DNA of 64,000 nucleotides from Branchiostoma floridae (GCF_000003815.2 NC_049980.1:33930858-33994857), one strand, 5' to 3'. Shown: positions 31,916 through 44,902, numbered from the stretch's first letter. A program made the numbers and translations. The notes: a model not told the origin generated them from the letters alone.

Positions 31916-33834
31916 TGAATCGTGATTGACAGCCAGCCAAGTGACGGTTAGGGCAAACTGTATGGCGTCATACGTCATCCTCCCAGAATCCACCAGTCAC
32001 GTCACTAATGCAAAAATAGCCCCAGAGCGGGCGGGAATCCCGGCAGTGATCGCTGACGTAGCAAATTTGTTCCATCAGCGCAAACTGCCGGGCTTTAGTG
32101 TGACAGCAAATTGGCCTTGTCAGCAATCATGTTCGTCCGTCTCCCGGAGAGCCGGGTGCAGCAAGCTGCGCTTCCTGTGTGGCCTGTACGGGGCTGGAGG
32201 AGGTTCCGGGTCCGCGAACAAGTCGATGAAAAATGGGTTTTCATTTAACAAAAACGTCCGCGGTCTGTGCTTAACTTGTTAGCGTGATGGTCGCTTATTG
32301 ATCCGGGGCCCAGAAATGACGCGAAAAAGGTCTTTGAGTAACGTGTGCAGAAGGGGCATCATGGGGGTTTGTGGTATACTGGTCAAACATCTTGAATATA
32401 CGGATCACTTATTGATACACAACTTTATAGTGCGTTGATGACGGTTTTACATCCTCGTAGTAAGATATGAAATATAAAAGCTGCTCAAGCTGCAGTCAGC
32501 ATCTGAATAGAGTTGTGAACGTTCGAACATGTCCAGCCCCTGACAAAAGGTAGTGGATGCTATCTTAAAAGTCTGAGCATTTACAATCCTATCAAGTTGC
32601 ATTCTTCAGGTGGACTCTGCTTTGTTTTTGCACATATTTAGTAATCAGAATTTGCAAAATTATAAAGGCAATACCACTGTGCAATTGAGATCAGAAGCGT
32701 GATACTGATAGCTTGTAACTTGGTAAACATTCATCTATCAAATCAACAACTGTTTTGTCTCCTCATCCCTTTATTAGAATGGAAAGGTGGAATAAACTAT
32801 GATGCAACTGATAATCTCAACGTACGTCCTTAATGAAAACCTATCTTTAACCACATTTTAATGCTTGTGTAAAGGTTCCATCTTTAAGCTAGTGAAGAGA
32901 CAAAACATTTAGGGAGCCTTGGGGATTTTATAAAGATCGAATCCCCGATGATGCAGACAAATGGCTGTGTGTTTGTGTTGTAAAACTCATTTGTCGAACA
33001 AACTATAACATGCAATATGTGGTAATGGTAAAATGGTTTATGTTTTTATCTCTGACAGCCCATTGGTGACCCGAAAGCCGGATTAACAAGCTTATTTACT
33101 TACCAGTTATACAATTGAATGTACATGAACACAGGAAGGTATATTTACAACAATAGGTGAGCTAAACATACATAGCGTACATACATGGCATTGTTAGCTT
33201 CTCCGTTCGCTTCTTTGTAATCTCACATGACTGTGTGGATGTGGGAACATCTAATATTTGTTATGAAGATATCCATCGCCCCCATGTGTAGCCTCCTCCA
33301 CCAGCTTGGTCCCCCCGTTGCTGCCAGTGCACCACCACAGGAGAGGCTCTGCTCGGGTACAGGCGCGACTCCGGCACCATCCAGACCACGGCTCGCGGCG
33401 CCACCTCAGCTCGGACCTGCACATTCGGACACCTCAGGGCGGATGGGGAGCAGTAGAGCCACCAGGACCAGGCAATCCTAGTCTGTACCGAACCCGGGAC
33501 ACGAACAGAACCAAGGTAAAGCTTTCCGTGTCTTCCTTTCTTCTGAATTCTTGGTGGTATGTTGATGAGGAGGTCCTGAATCCTGTGGCGCTGCGGATTT
33601 GCCGCAGTGGTATCGGGAAAACTGGCAGAACGGAAGTCGCGATGACAGCCTCCAATTTGTTTGAAGCCTGAATTCTATAAGATTCTACAGTCACGGAACA
33701 GCCTTAGGAACCAAATTAAGCTATTCAATGTAATCTGATTTGTTCCATTTTACCAGTTTATCACATTCAGGTCCTTGACCCGTATTTCAGGTGCCCCTAG
33801 ATACACAAAGAGATATTTTGGAGCATTCAAACAA

Positions 33835-34350
33835 ATAGTCCAATCTTGTTATACAAACAACAAACCTTCTGACAACTGTAGAATGATATTGCAGTTGTTT
33901 CTTGCTGTTCTTGGTATGCCGTTCATTCGCCGCTAGGTTTTTTTATGGTGGGTATACGTGTAAAGTATGGGCAGGGTCTTTACAACATAGCACTTAACAA
34001 TAGAATATAACCCACCCTTATTTTACATACAACAAACCCTATTGTATCGGCACTGTAGAGTGTCAGGTTGTTGCTTGCCTGTACCACTGATATTTCGTTC
34101 TAGGCAGGTGATGTTGTTTATAAATGTGAAATATTGGTGGGGGTTATTACAACAGAGCACTCAACAATAGAATATGCCCACCCTTATTTTACATACAACA
34201 AACACCATCGTATCGGCACTATAGAGTGGTATTGCGTCAGGTTGTTTGTTGCCTGGCGGTACCACTGATATTTCTTTCTGGCGTCGTTGTAAGTGATATT
34301 GGTTACATGACATATATATTTGAAATGTGGGCTGGGTCTTTACAAGAGAG
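33835..34350. repeat. Three tandem copies, unit about 180 bp
   Basis: The phrases CACCCTTATTTTACATACAA, GTATCGGCACT-TAGAGTG, TACCACTGATATTTC and GGGTCTTTACAA recur two to three times. Non-coding. Confidence 0.75.
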
Positions 34351-34795
34351 CACAGGGCCTCAAATTTATTTTTCTTAAGACATGTTTACAAACGCTTCAA
34401 GACGTTTTCACTTTCTGCAAGGCGCCGAGAAAATGATTCAACAGGAGAGTACAAACATGACGTCAGAAATCGGCATCTATATCTGTGACGCCATGCAAGA
34501 TATACCAGCGATTCCTTCTGGCAACATCAAAGACATAAAGAAGCTAGCGTCCTTTAGCGTATTTATTTAGTGCTGGGTAAGACAGTGACATAAACATCAC
34601 AGCTTGGATGCCCCATCTCTGTATGAAGATGTTTTATTTCTATTTTACTCACATTCATTTGTTGAGTATTAAACAACATTTGCTTATGTGCGTCTTCTGC
34701 CCAAATAACATAGAAGAAGAGATCATCTCGCACACGACAGTCGGAATTAACAAAGGAGACTGAAAATTACCACAGTAACATAATGTAAGCGTATG

Positions 34796-35024
34796 TAACA
34801 TACATTCGCATAATTCCACCAGGTGTCATTATACCGCCACTTCAAAAAACGTTGCTATAGAGGCGTTCCCAAGATTGTCTTCAACACCTAAATATCTTAA
34901 TTGTATTACATGTAGGATATTTAACATTCGGTGTTCAAGACAATCTAGGGAAGACATCTATACTAACGTTTCTTGAGGTGGCGGCATTATAGCACCTGGT
35001 GGAATTATGATAGTCGATGTTAGA
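34796..35024. repeat. Palindromic MITE with CATAATTCCACCAGGTG arms, copy 1
   Basis: The left arm CATAATTCCACCAGGTGTCA, TTATACCGCCACTTCAAAAAA, CGTT is mirrored by ACGTTTCTTGAGGTGGCGGC and CACCTGGTGGAATTATG. The centre contains CAAGATTGTCTTCAACACC and its inverse GGTGTTCAAGACAATCT. A near-identical copy is at 47757-47985. Confidence 0.85.
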
Positions 35025-37055
35025 TATCGATGAACCGGAATAGGGATTGTCAATACGTTTTATTATTTTATTTCAATTTCAATTCACTTAATCAATGAAC
35101 CCAGGGGTGCCGTATTCAGGCAATATCACTGCACCCCCGGCATATAGCCGTGAACCTAACCGACTGAATGGCCAGAAATCTGATTTCCTTTCTCCCCGAG
35201 CAGGCCACAAAGAAAATATCGAATTTTCGGACTTGCAGTACGACCGTGACTGCTGTGTTTCTTGCCCAAGGCGCGAGTTTGGTATAAATCTCACCTGTAA
35301 GAACATGAAGACGTATTGTACAGGTTATCAACATTAACAACCGTTCTGCAATATCAGCAAATCTGGTTATACCTGTATCACAGTGCCTGCTTCATCTATG
35401 GATATATGGTGCCTACAGAATGCGTTTCAATGCTAATCAATATTCATTACTGTATGTAGAAGGGAATACCAGGTAGATAACAGTGAACCCGGTAAAAGGT
35501 TTCCCAGATCAATGTCCCTGCGTATTTTGTATGTGGAAGGCGTCCCTCCGTAGCGCTGGGAACGTACTGCGCGCGTCCTCTGGTCGATGCCGGGTATGAT
35601 ATGCAGATGAATAATGCTCTCATCGATTTCTTCCCGAAAATTGCTTGGATTAAGCTAAATGTCTTCGTTTCAGGAACATCTTATCTTAGATTGTCACAGA
35701 TACACAAGATTACCCCCCCCCCCTCCTGGCTTCACTAATCATTACATTCGGTTATCTTGCGGGATGTTCTTTTCGTAGCGCGCTCCACGGATAAAGCAAC
35801 AGAAATGCTGATGAATAAGTTGTTTTTTAAACCAAAATTCATAAAAATGAACGGTGGCTCATACGAGATATCATTTGCACAATGAGCCAATAACGCAAAT
35901 TAATAGTAGTGAAATAAAAAAAAAGAGTATGTTGCATCGCATCACAATCTATCTATTTCTTTTACATTGTCATCCCCATTGGTATAGCCTGTGTAACCGC
36001 AAGCGTGTAGATAAAAAAGATGAACTCCGAAAGAATGTTAAGAGGACTTAATTACCTTCTGTCTTGAAGGTGCTCACATTTGCAATGGTTGCAACCTGAA
36101 CCTGGACCTGATTGTCTGTGTAAACGTGTGAATGGACGATTCTCAAAACAATGGTCCATTTAGCTACAAAGAAATCTGTTTTGTGGAGTATTCGACTCCC
36201 ACTGGCGTTTTAAAATCCTACAAGGCTAACTGCGTCCGTACGATTGACTGTAAAACTTGGCAGAAATGACTATAGACTATACGCTACTTCTCTTTTGTTA
36301 TTTTCCTTGACCGGTAAGACCCAAAGGGTGTGAATGTTTGATCATATTATTTTTTTCGGACCAATCCAATACGAAAAACCCACCCCTAATCCGTAGCCTT
36401 CCAACTGGCGACTTCTCCACAGCTTGGTCGTTAAAGTGCTGAAATGAATATAAGGCAACTGGTAATATCAACCTGAATTCATGATGAAAACCTTTTCTTA
36501 AGCACACTTTAATGAATGTGTATAAGTCCCATCTTTAATCTAGCGAAGAGACAGAATATTTACGAAGGTTTTACGGTTGCTTAAAGATCAAATCTCATGC
36601 AGACGGATGACTGTGGGTGGGTGCTGTAAAACTGGTGAACATTTGTCACCATGAAACATCTGTAGTCTAATGCCAAACCGTGTAGGGTTAACGTTATTTT
36701 TCATTTTCAGTTTTTATCTTATTTTTCATTTTATTCACATTCATTTACTGAGCATCAGACAAAAAGCAACATTTCCTTATATAAGTCTTCTGCTCAAAGA
36801 AAAATAAAAGAACAAATAACAGTCAAAGTCAACAAAGGGAACTCATAACGAAACGACATATAACAGAGGTTGACATCAAAATAAATCAGGTCATACATGC
36901 TTAGTAAGCAACCTTTGTTTATGACTTTATTTTGATGTCAAATGCTTACCAATCAAATTAGATTAAGCGAATCTTCCAGTCTCTGAAATATAGGTGAACA
37001 CAAAGCCGACAATTTGACAGTTTAAGACCGATGGGACCGTGTAGGGGTTACGTTC
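35025..37055. other. Gene-free interval
   Basis: No supportable coding exon. It holds the repeats noted for 36.5-36.85 kb and a small hairpin near 36870-36945 (TTGACATCAAAATAAA and its inverse). The rest is AT-rich sequence without recognised structure. Confidence 0.5.
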
Positions 37056-37395
37056 CAGGGCTCGAAATCCTTTTAACTGCATACCTGGTGCAGGTACATT
37101 GAAAATAACCTGCACCAGACAAATTTTACCTGCACCACTCTGAATTTATTTAGAAAGTATGGATCATACTAGAATTGTTCAGGAACCATTGCTATTTTTC
37201 AGTTTTATACTTTATAGGTGGTAACATTCAATGCAGCTAATAACAATCCATATACAGCTACATCATAGGACATTTATGTATAAAACCCAGTACACGGACC
37301 AGTGCAGGTTAGGTGCAGGTAGACACCAGAAATACCTGCACAGCTCCAATTTTATCTGCACTAACCTGCATATGCAGGTGGTATTTCCAGCCCTG
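37056..37395. mobile_element. Non-autonomous hAT-like element (CAGGGCTCGAAAT ... ATTTCCAGCCCTG), copy 1
   Basis: Terminal inverted repeats CAGGGCTCGAAAT and ATTTCCAGCCCTG match with one change and have the CAGGG start common in hAT elements. CGTTC lies directly outside both ends (37051-37055 and 37396-37400), a target-duplication footprint shorter than the usual 8 bp. The interior is rich in TACCTGCAC / GTGCAGGTA words and lacks a transposase. Confidence 0.75.
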
Positions 37396-37720
37396 CGTTC
37401 CATCGCCGTAATTGTGCCGCTCGGGTTTAGCGTCCCGAATTCCCCTCGGGAACGTCGCGCTGCACCGCCGTAAGCCGACACTGGATTGAGCCGGCCGCGC
37501 AATCTACCGGATCGTGATTACACTTCACCGCGCCGGACGTAAAACAATCAAGGCGTTTGAGATGGCCTCCGTCCCCTGAGGACAGGCTCTGCATCGAATT
37601 CACCCGGCACGGATTGCAACTCCCCGCCTCAACACTTCAGCGTGGCCTCCGGCGAACAGCGTTCACGATAGAGGAATATATATGGGAGAGATACATGTCA
37701 GAGTCGAGATTTTAATCTGG
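37396..37720. other. GC-rich non-coding island
   Basis: CpG-containing sequence (GCGTCCCGAATTCCCCTCGGG region, GCCGGCCGCGC) in otherwise AT-rich DNA. No open reading frame with exon signals is convincing. It may be an enhancer-type conserved element; comparison between species would be needed. Confidence 0.35.
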
Positions 37721-38296
37721 CAGACTTGCTGATTTTACCGGTAGATATCCTGAAATGGAGTCCGTAATAAAGATATTCCCTTAAAAGGAGGTCAGAAGTT
37801 TTCAACTTTGATTCAGGAAAATATAGATTGACAGATATATCTGTCAAGGTCATCTGGCAGAATCGCCGATTCTACCGGCAGAGGTTCCGATATTGAAGTC
37901 CCTGTCTGTCGACAGAGTGTGATCCGGATAGGATATGGTAGGGATGAGTTAGGGTGGTATAAATTTTGAAATTAGATAAATCCTTTGATATTAAGTGACA
38001 TGAATTGAAGGTCATCGAAGTGGAAACATTCAGACTGCCGTTTAAGGAGGCGTCTCAAAGCCGCAAAACCTGCGTGAATACCCGGGAGGTCCATTGGGAT
38101 CTCTGCCGCCAGAATTGCCATATCTCTAATGCAGATATGCCCATTGAAGCCAGGATGCTAGGCATATGGTAGGGTGGGTGATTTATAGATCATGAATTTC
38201 AAACGTTCTGACTGTGTTTTGAGGCTCCAATCGGATTCTCTAAGCTAAGGCTGTCTTTCAATCTACAGACTCTACTAAATCTGAATCTCTCGGGAT

Positions 38297-38395
38297 GTCC
38301 CTGCAGCTCAACTGGTAGCAGCGTCATGGCTGAGCCTGTGATTCCGATTCGTTGGTAACTGGGAGACCTTGGTTCAATCCTGGGTAGAGCATCTT
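38297..38395 (+). mobile_element. tRNA-derived SINE head, copy 1
   Basis: TCCCTGCAGCTCAACTGGTA GC is an A-box-like start and GGTTCAATCCTGGGTAGAG carries a B box. The same layout recurs at 50382-50482. It ends in a GGTTGGGTTGGG run. A pol III-derived SINE is the simplest reading. Confidence 0.55.
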
Positions 38396-38399
38396 GGTT

Positions 38400-39849
38400 G
38401 GGTTGGGTTGGGTTGGGTATCCTGTGTTCCAGAAGGTAACTCGAGCACGTTTAGGGGGAGGGAGGTCACAACCGATCCCTGTAAAAATGTACCATGCTGC
38501 TTAAAATGCAAGGGAACTTACTGTCCTACGTGTTACTAGGTACTACGAGAGACCGAATAAACCAATCAGAATATCTATTTCGGTCATTTTATTTCTTTAA
38601 TTTTTACCCAAGGTTGCCCTCCCAGTGATTAACACTGCTTTGCAGTGGAGACCTGCGTTACAAAAATAAAACAAAACAAGTACTGTACATACAGTGACAT
38701 ACAAACAGAAAATTAACATACAAGAAGTAAAATGAAAGTAAAATCTCTACCACTCTGCCAGACTACAGCCCCTGCCCTGACAAATCCACCAGTTCTGTGT
38801 AATGCGCTTAACCCCAGTGTTCGCTGCCAGTCCTTCAGCGTTGTTACTGTTACCCTTAATGGGAATGCCGAGAAACCTTTACCCGACACTATCGGACCGT
38901 GTCCAAGTCTAATGTTCTCACGCGTTATAACAGACCCGTCCCTCTCTCTCCCCCCGGACCTGTACATGTCCCCCCGCCTTGCTAGTGTAATCCCTAATGG
39001 CGTTCCGCCACAGTCAGAACCGAGCGGTTGAAATACACTAAAGCTGATTGCCTCTGACCCGATCCACTACCTGTGATTCCCCTCGGGACCCCTGCAGAAG
39101 TTGTTGACAAGCCAAGTAAAGATCTCCTCAAACTTTGCGTAACTGGAAGAGACGTTCCTGCTGTTGGCCCTCAGTGTTGCATGGCATAAAGTGCAATTAA
39201 AGTCCGCTAAAAGAATGCGTAAATGTTCTGTTTTTCACTCGAGTGCAAAATAGAACCTTTAAGCATGCTTTAAGATCGTACTTAGACATCGGTTCTTTGC
39301 AGTGTAAGAGTTGCCACACCATAACCGGTCCATATACTCTGTCCAAGGTCACGATGAACAATGGCAGCTTCCATTATGCCAAAATCCAACCTTGACCTTT
39401 GCCTTCCCAGCACTTACCTACCAACATGGCTAAAGCAATACCTCAATTTCTAATGGTGGCATCAAACAAGTTGATGGCCAAGAAACTATGGAATAAGCTA
39501 TTGCACGCGGTAAATGTACCTTGAGTATCAAACATACATGATTTAACCAAGCAACCGACCCAAAACAGGAGACATTCCATGACCAAAATGTTCTGTAATC
39601 TCATGACCTTAAAGCTTAAGGACAGTGTCAGTTACCATGGTTTCACTTGTCTACCTTAGTTTCTGTTATATGCCTTCAATCATATTTCAGTGGTGCCGTT
39701 GATATAAGCCATTTTGCTTGGGTGCGGCGGCAGTCGATTCTGGATGATTTTCACAATAAAGAAAAATAATTGGTTTAACTCAGGACATTATGGAATAAAC
39801 TGTTGTATGTGATGGTTGTAACTACAAAAGCAAATTGAAGATGAATTTC
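38400..39849. other. Gene-free interval
   Basis: No supported exon. The open frames near 38.7-39.0 kb lack splice context and family resemblance. Confidence 0.5.
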
Positions 39850-40130
39850 GCTTTGTCATGATGTGCAGTAGGTACAATGTTTCACGTAATGAGTTATTCA
39901 CATTCCTCGAATCAAATACAACAGATTTTAAGAGACTCAATGATACAGACAGATTTGATTACATATTCAGATGTAATAACTCCCACAATGCTAAAATAGG
40001 TAAATATACAAAAGACTGCTTTGTCATAAGAAAAAATGCCGAAACTCATAATTAGCCCCACTCGATTATAATACAATATCAATGATTTAGGCTAGCTCTT
40101 ATTGTTCTAGAAATTAGGATGCCAATTTCA
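39850..40130 (+). mobile_element. LINE remnant: CR1/L2-like ORF2 C-terminal tail
   Basis: The 65 aa frame 39858-40055 reads SRNELFTFLESNTTDFKRL, DRFDYIFRCNN, AKIGKYTKDCFVIRK, a usual tail of CR1/L2-type ORF2 proteins that follows the zinc-type motif. A related frameshifted copy is at 30560-30800. Confidence 0.65.
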
Positions 40131-40959
40131 TTCTATATTCATAATCTGCATATGTACTAAGTTTGATACTTGTTTTAGTAATAAGGTTGATAAGTTTGTT
40201 TCTTCTTCTTTTTTTTTGCCATACATTGTACCGTGTACGATCGTTGCGCCATAAAGTTCATCTATCAAACATAGAAACTCAACATCAGGAGAAAATGTTA
40301 CATCATAACGTTGTATTACTACTCTTATGCATTTGTCTGCCCCTGCTTGTAGACTCCAAATCGGCAATGCTGCCTGAGAGTCTGTGTAATGCACTTGTCA
40401 CATTTCCTGATAAATAAATAGAAAAATTTGTAAGTGCCAATACGATATCTTTTTGCTGATAGAGATGCAGATCCAGAACACTCACTGCTGCTGAGTTCCT
40501 TTTGTAGCAGGGAAAATTCTAAATGTCAAGTTGCCAATATAATATTTTTGTTGTATGCAAAGAAACAGTCCATGCAGAACCAGCTACTGCCGTTGATCCA
40601 GTCCCTCTTTGCCCAACCGTGCAAACAACGAGGAGACATTTCATGACCGAAATCAGAACCTCCGACCTCTTGCTCTACCGACCTGCTTCACGGCGACTTT
40701 TAACATCCTGCAGATCGATAGTAATAAATAGCGTCCTGCTCTGAGCTGCGTTCTGATGTATTAAATTGCCCTTCATAATAGGGATATTGCCTCCTTTTAC
40801 TACGCGCTGTTTATGTGCATTACCAGCCGTGCACACGTGGAGACAGGTGGGCTTGTATGGGGCGCCTGTAATGGATCAAGCAATCAGCCCATAGTCTGTA
40901 CAGCACGCCGGGTTATTGTGCGCGTTTTGTGGGTCCCAATACACCGTGTTTGTAATGTG

Positions 40960-41045
40960 TACTTTAATAACTCCACCGGGTACCTTAAGACCACGGCATT
41001 AAAGAAAGATGCCACGGAAGCCTTTTCAATAATGTCGTGAACACA
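40960..41045. repeat. Half copy of the CATAATTCCACC MITE family
   Basis: TAATAACTCCACCGGGTACC, TTAAGACCACGGCATTAAAG, ATGCCACGGAAGCC and ATGTCGTGAACA parallel the left arm of the 34796 element, with strong divergence. Confidence 0.45.
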
Positions 41046-41399
41046 TGAAGAGTGCATGCTAGTACCTCAGGGATTGCAGATGTTGCATTAGTCGAGCTCA
41101 TGGACTTCACCATCACATTAATGTAGCAGTGTTATGACAGTTGATATCACAATTGTATTGCAAGGGGAATATCAAGTTTCTCCTAAAACTGACGTTTCCT
41201 TTTGAATCAAACAGAAACAAACAACTGAACACAGTGGCGCAGTAATATGATTTTGTTTAAGACATAGATAGCAGTATTACACAATTTATTCAAATTGAAT
41301 CGTGTATGTATCATGATAAAGATAAACATGGGAGCATACTATAAAGAAAAATAAATAAATAGGACTGCTGAGTTAAGTACATAGTACGCTGACGAAGGT

Positions 41400-41515
41400 T
41401 TATAATATTTCAAGAAAATTCAATGTCAAAAACTGGATGAAATTTGCAGATTACTTCTGGACGTTTCGGATGACGTCCACCACCCTAGCGTCTTCAGGGT
41501 CACTAGAATGAGCTG
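41400..41515. repeat. GACGTTTCGG-family module
   Basis: AAAACTGGATGAAATTTGCA, TACTTCTGGACGTTTCGGAT, GACGTCCACCACCCTAGCG and CTTCAGGGTCACT form one arm of the foldback family seen at 18.4 and 43.1 kb. Confidence 0.55.
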
Positions 41516-42467
41516 ACAGAACAATACTAGTTACACATATGTAACTAGATAAATCGGTTGAGTATTTCAATTATTGAAATAACTACAATGTTACGTACAT
41601 AGAACTAAAAAAAGTTATAATAAAGATTGAAAATTCACGATGGTTTTATTAGATTGTCGCAGAAAAAATAATTATGAACTATATGCAATAAATCGACGTG
41701 TTCAAAACGTAATATAGACATCTAAAGTCATCTTACACAGGTGGGAAATCAACAGACTAATAAATATGCAGGTCATCAACAATGTTTTACAAAGCATCAA
41801 CAAAGTGTTTTTTAAAATTTGGATAATTTAAAATTTGGATAAATCAAGTTTTGAAACAAGTTTTAGACAATGTCTATCTGACTGCACAGCTAGGTGATGA
41901 CAGGGAATTGTTGAGTCAGTGACAGTGACGAAGAGAGGACTCATCCATGCGATGTACGTAGTTATGCCGGTAATCCCTCCAGAGGTGGTAATCTGATCAC
42001 AGACACCAGGAGGGGGGAGATAGACTTACCAAACAGTCAATTCCGGATCTAAATGCGTAAAGCACCCGCAGGATTGATTGACTAAAACCGAATGTATAAT
42101 GGATGGGAAGGGATCATTGGTGACAGCGTGGTCTGCGCAAAAGGGACTCATCTCTAGAAGTTGGGTGTCATTTTCTAAAAAGACCACATTTCTGAATACA
42201 AAATCAGCCACGTTTTTAAGATTTCATCACAGATTAACCAGGAAATGGACCATTTATAGTAGCTGAAAGAGTTTCCCCATACAGACCAGTGTGTTGGCAT
42301 GACGGGGATGGGGCAGAACCGAGGAGTGTGTTCCTAAGGGATATTTGCTTAAGATGTAGGTCACTGTTTGCCTCAAAGCAAGGGGAGAATTGAGTTTCCA
42401 ATACAATTACATTTTTTGTCGATGAAGATTAGACACTCAGGTAATAAGATATGTTAAAAAGCAGTTT

Positions 42468-42622
42468 AGTTACTCAAGCAACTGGATATGATTTTGGAAA
42501 CGGTCAGACGTTTCAGACAGCCTGTTCCCACCAACCAGTGTTACTGACGAAAGACACCGGACGGTTGTTTGAGGCGTCTGACAGCTTCAAAACCATATCC
42601 AGTTGCTAGAGTAACGTTTTTT
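42468..42622. repeat. Foldback element, GACGTTTCGG family
   Basis: TTACTCAAGCAACTGGATAT, GATTTTGGAAACGGTCAGAC, GTTTC on the left is mirrored by GGCGTCTGACAGCTTC, AAAACCATATCCAGTTGCTA, GAGTAA on the right. The palindrome is compact and contains TGTTACTGACGAAAGACACC. Confidence 0.75.
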
Positions 42623-43059
42623 TGGGCGTAATTACATTTTCGATTAAAAATACTATCTGCAGAACTTGCTAAAACAGTTCCCTCGGGATTTGAGTCCCTT
42701 TTGATGATCCCCATGTTATCTTTGCAGTTGGAATTCTACTGAGACGTATTCCTCGATGTGCAGTTTCTTCGCATAGAATAACCTCTTACCGGTCTGTGAA
42801 ATAAAATTCGTAACTTTCCTCCGTGATTTTTTATCAATTTCCTTATAGACATCTAGTTTCGTTGTATTCTTGGCTGCAGGTTTTCTTCGTCATGAATTTT
42901 CTGAGGGTTCCGAATATAGATATAATCTTCCATCATTGTATATGATAATCGCCTATATCCCGACAGAACCAGGGGTCGTTAGATCATCAGGAGGCTACGC
43001 CACACAGGCTATCAAATATTTAGACATCTACGACTAAAGACAAGTGTTTGTTGTGCGTT

Positions 43060-43205
43060 TATGAAGCTGAGACATCCAGGTTAACAGTATTCAAATATCA
43101 ACAGGATAATGTATGGAAACCACTTCTCACGTCTCAAGTGACATCCATTGTCAGCGTCAGTAACGTCAAAATATATTGGTAGAACGAGTCAATAACGTCT
43201 GACCG
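43060..43205. repeat. Degenerate GACGTTTCGG-family module
   Basis: GAGACATCCAGGTTAACAGT, ATTCAAATATCAAC, CACGTCTCAAGTGACATCCA and GTCAGTAACGTCAAA are relatives of the 18.4 kb foldback repeat. Confidence 0.45.
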
Positions 43206-43564
43206 TTTCAATCTACATTTTAGCTAGTTGATTGACTAACTGTCATTTTGATTGAGGAACTGTTACTTTGCGAGTACTAGCTACATGACTAGGCGTGGGT
43301 ACCGATACGGAAAATTCAGGTCCGGAGGATCAGGTCCAGGTCCGGACTTGAACCTGTACCTAATTGTCTGTGAAAACTTGTGAACGGACGATACTCTGCA
43401 AATGAATCTTAAGTTATTTGGCGAAGTATCCAACTCTCACTGGCATTTTTTGTAATCCTGTCGTCTTGGAAACTCTGTAAGTTTGTAGAAACTTGGAAGA
43501 AATGACCATAAACTCTAATTCGCTCAACATCATTTCATCAACGTTGTTTCTGATGTTTCTGCAG

Positions 43565-43663
43565 GGTAGAGATGCCGGGAGGGGCCTGCAAAGCATGTCA
43601 GGGCAACAAGTGTACGAAATTCAGCCAGCAGGAGGCAGGGGCGGGGTTCTTATTCCTCGGCAG
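43565..43663 (+). CDS. Candidate isolated first coding exon, Cys-containing N-terminus
   Basis: A good acceptor (TTTCTGCAG, ending at 43564) and donor (CAG|GTGAGT at 43664) bound 99 bases. From the ATG at 43572 it reads MPGGACKACQGNKC then TKFSQQEAGAGFLFLG, with Cys at residues 6, 9 and 14. I do not recognise the family and found no convincing partner exon downstream before the CT-rich tract. It could be a real exon of an unannotated gene or chance splice-like sequence. Confidence 0.3.
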
Positions 43664-43669
43664 GTGAGT

Positions 43670-43780
43670 CTTCTCCTTCTCTTTCTCCTCCCTATCCTCC
43701 TCCTCCTCTTCATCCCCATCCTCCTCATCCTCATCCCCATCTATTCCTCTTCATCTCCTCCATTCCCCATTCTCCTTGTG
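43670..43780. repeat. CT-rich microsatellite
   Basis: Imperfect CTCCTC and CATCCTC repeats directly after the candidate donor at 43664. Low complexity. Confidence 0.8.
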
Positions 43781-44656
43781 ATGTTAGAAGGAGAGAGGCT
43801 CTGGCATCCCTCTTCCCACAATCATGTCTCAAGGAGTTTCCAGTTCACTGATTACAACCATCTTATCTTATCTAACCACAACACAAGTCCAGTTATTCTA
43901 TTTGAATGTTGAGGCACAGCAGAAAACCTGGCAGCCAGCTTTCTCCACCCTTCTTGGTTTTCTTTTCTTCTCCATCTTCTCCTTCTTCTTTCAGCTAGTG
44001 TCATGCCTGTGTATTCTCTGATATGATATTATCCTTCCATATTTTCCGATGCATACCACTATTTCTACCTCCCTTTGCGGTTCCTCGCATGATAGTCTGG
44101 CTAGCCTTGCTGATCGTGAAACTCGGTCGTGCCACTTCAGGTTTCGCTTCTTTACACTGAGGAGCTCTTCTAGATGCAAAACGTCTCTACTGAGCAGTTC
44201 TGTATCAATATAAAAAGAGGTCTTGATTTGATTGATAACTACCAGCCTGTCCGAGATCAAAGTGGCGCATGGAGACTCTCAGGAGTTGACCTGCTGAAGG
44301 GGCCTGCATAAATAATCAGGGTCTCTTGCTGTTCAAAGAGTGAGAAGTACCTGCCATCCATCCTTGTCATACGGACACTTTAAATCCTTGAAGGAAGGAA
44401 GTATAGTTTTGCGTGAATGTAGACGTACCTTTTTAAAAATGGATGTTTCCCGATTCATATCCAGTTTTATTGATATGCGACATAAAGTTTGCTCTGTCGA
44501 TAAAAAATGTAAAACATAACTTTGCTAAACATGCGTTTATGTATACAGCATCTTATTTCAGAGCATGCATTAAAATACAGTTCTCATAGCTCATTAGAAA
44601 AAGAGGGCGAAACATTCTTGAATGCAAGATGATAATTGCGCAAGAAGCCGCTGATC

Positions 44657-44902
44657 TTAAACTACTGCCTTCCTTCTTTGAAATCCCTGAAGGCTTCTCA
44701 GCTTATCCGGTGACGACAAGCCTTCCGGCGGCGGCGGCGGCTCCAAGTCCGGAGGGGCGAGTTCCGGCGGGTCGAACAGCGGCTCGTCCATGAGTAACAA
44801 GCAGTGCAAGTGTGGCCACACGTACGCACAGCATGCCTGAAGCTGCTCCAGCAAACCGACACACTCCCTGACCAACGCATCTTGTCTTGGTGACGCAATC
44901 AT
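44657..44902 (-). CDS. Hypothetical 81 aa open frame, GC-rich, unrecognised
   Basis: The ATG frame encodes VRECVGLLEQLQACCAYVWP near its start, then an acidic Pro-rich stretch (FDPPELAPPDLEPPPPPEG) and a basic end (LQGFQRRKAVV). GC content is above its surroundings, which is the reason for noting it. No family resemblance and no clear splice sites; overlapping frames are also open. It may be non-coding. Confidence 0.2.
   Translation of the reverse strand: MIASPRQDALVRECVGLLEQLQACCAYVWPHLHCLLLMDEPLFDPPELAPPDLEPPPPPEGLSSPDKLRSLQGFQRRKAVV

Larger units (their letters stand above)
32830..36850. repeat. Dispersed segmental repeats at 32.8/36.5 kb and 34.6/36.7 kb
   Basis: 32838-32985 (AATGAAAACCTATCTTTAAC through GAAGAGACAAAACATTTA) is matched at diverged level by 36482-36640. 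34625-34770 (ATTTTACTCACATTCATTTG through AACAAAGGAGAC) is matched by 36725-36845. The order is conserved, suggesting repeated non-coding sequence in an old local duplication. Confidence 0.5.

Noticed and set aside
31926-32282. 118 aa open frame
   Set aside because: No recognisable domain, no splice context, composition typical of random sequence in a GC-richer patch.
33227-33671. GC-rich open frames ending at a donor-like AAG|GTAAAG
   Set aside because: Two or three frames are open at once, no acceptor or family match was found, and frames contain low-complexity Pro/Arg. Not enough to call an exon.
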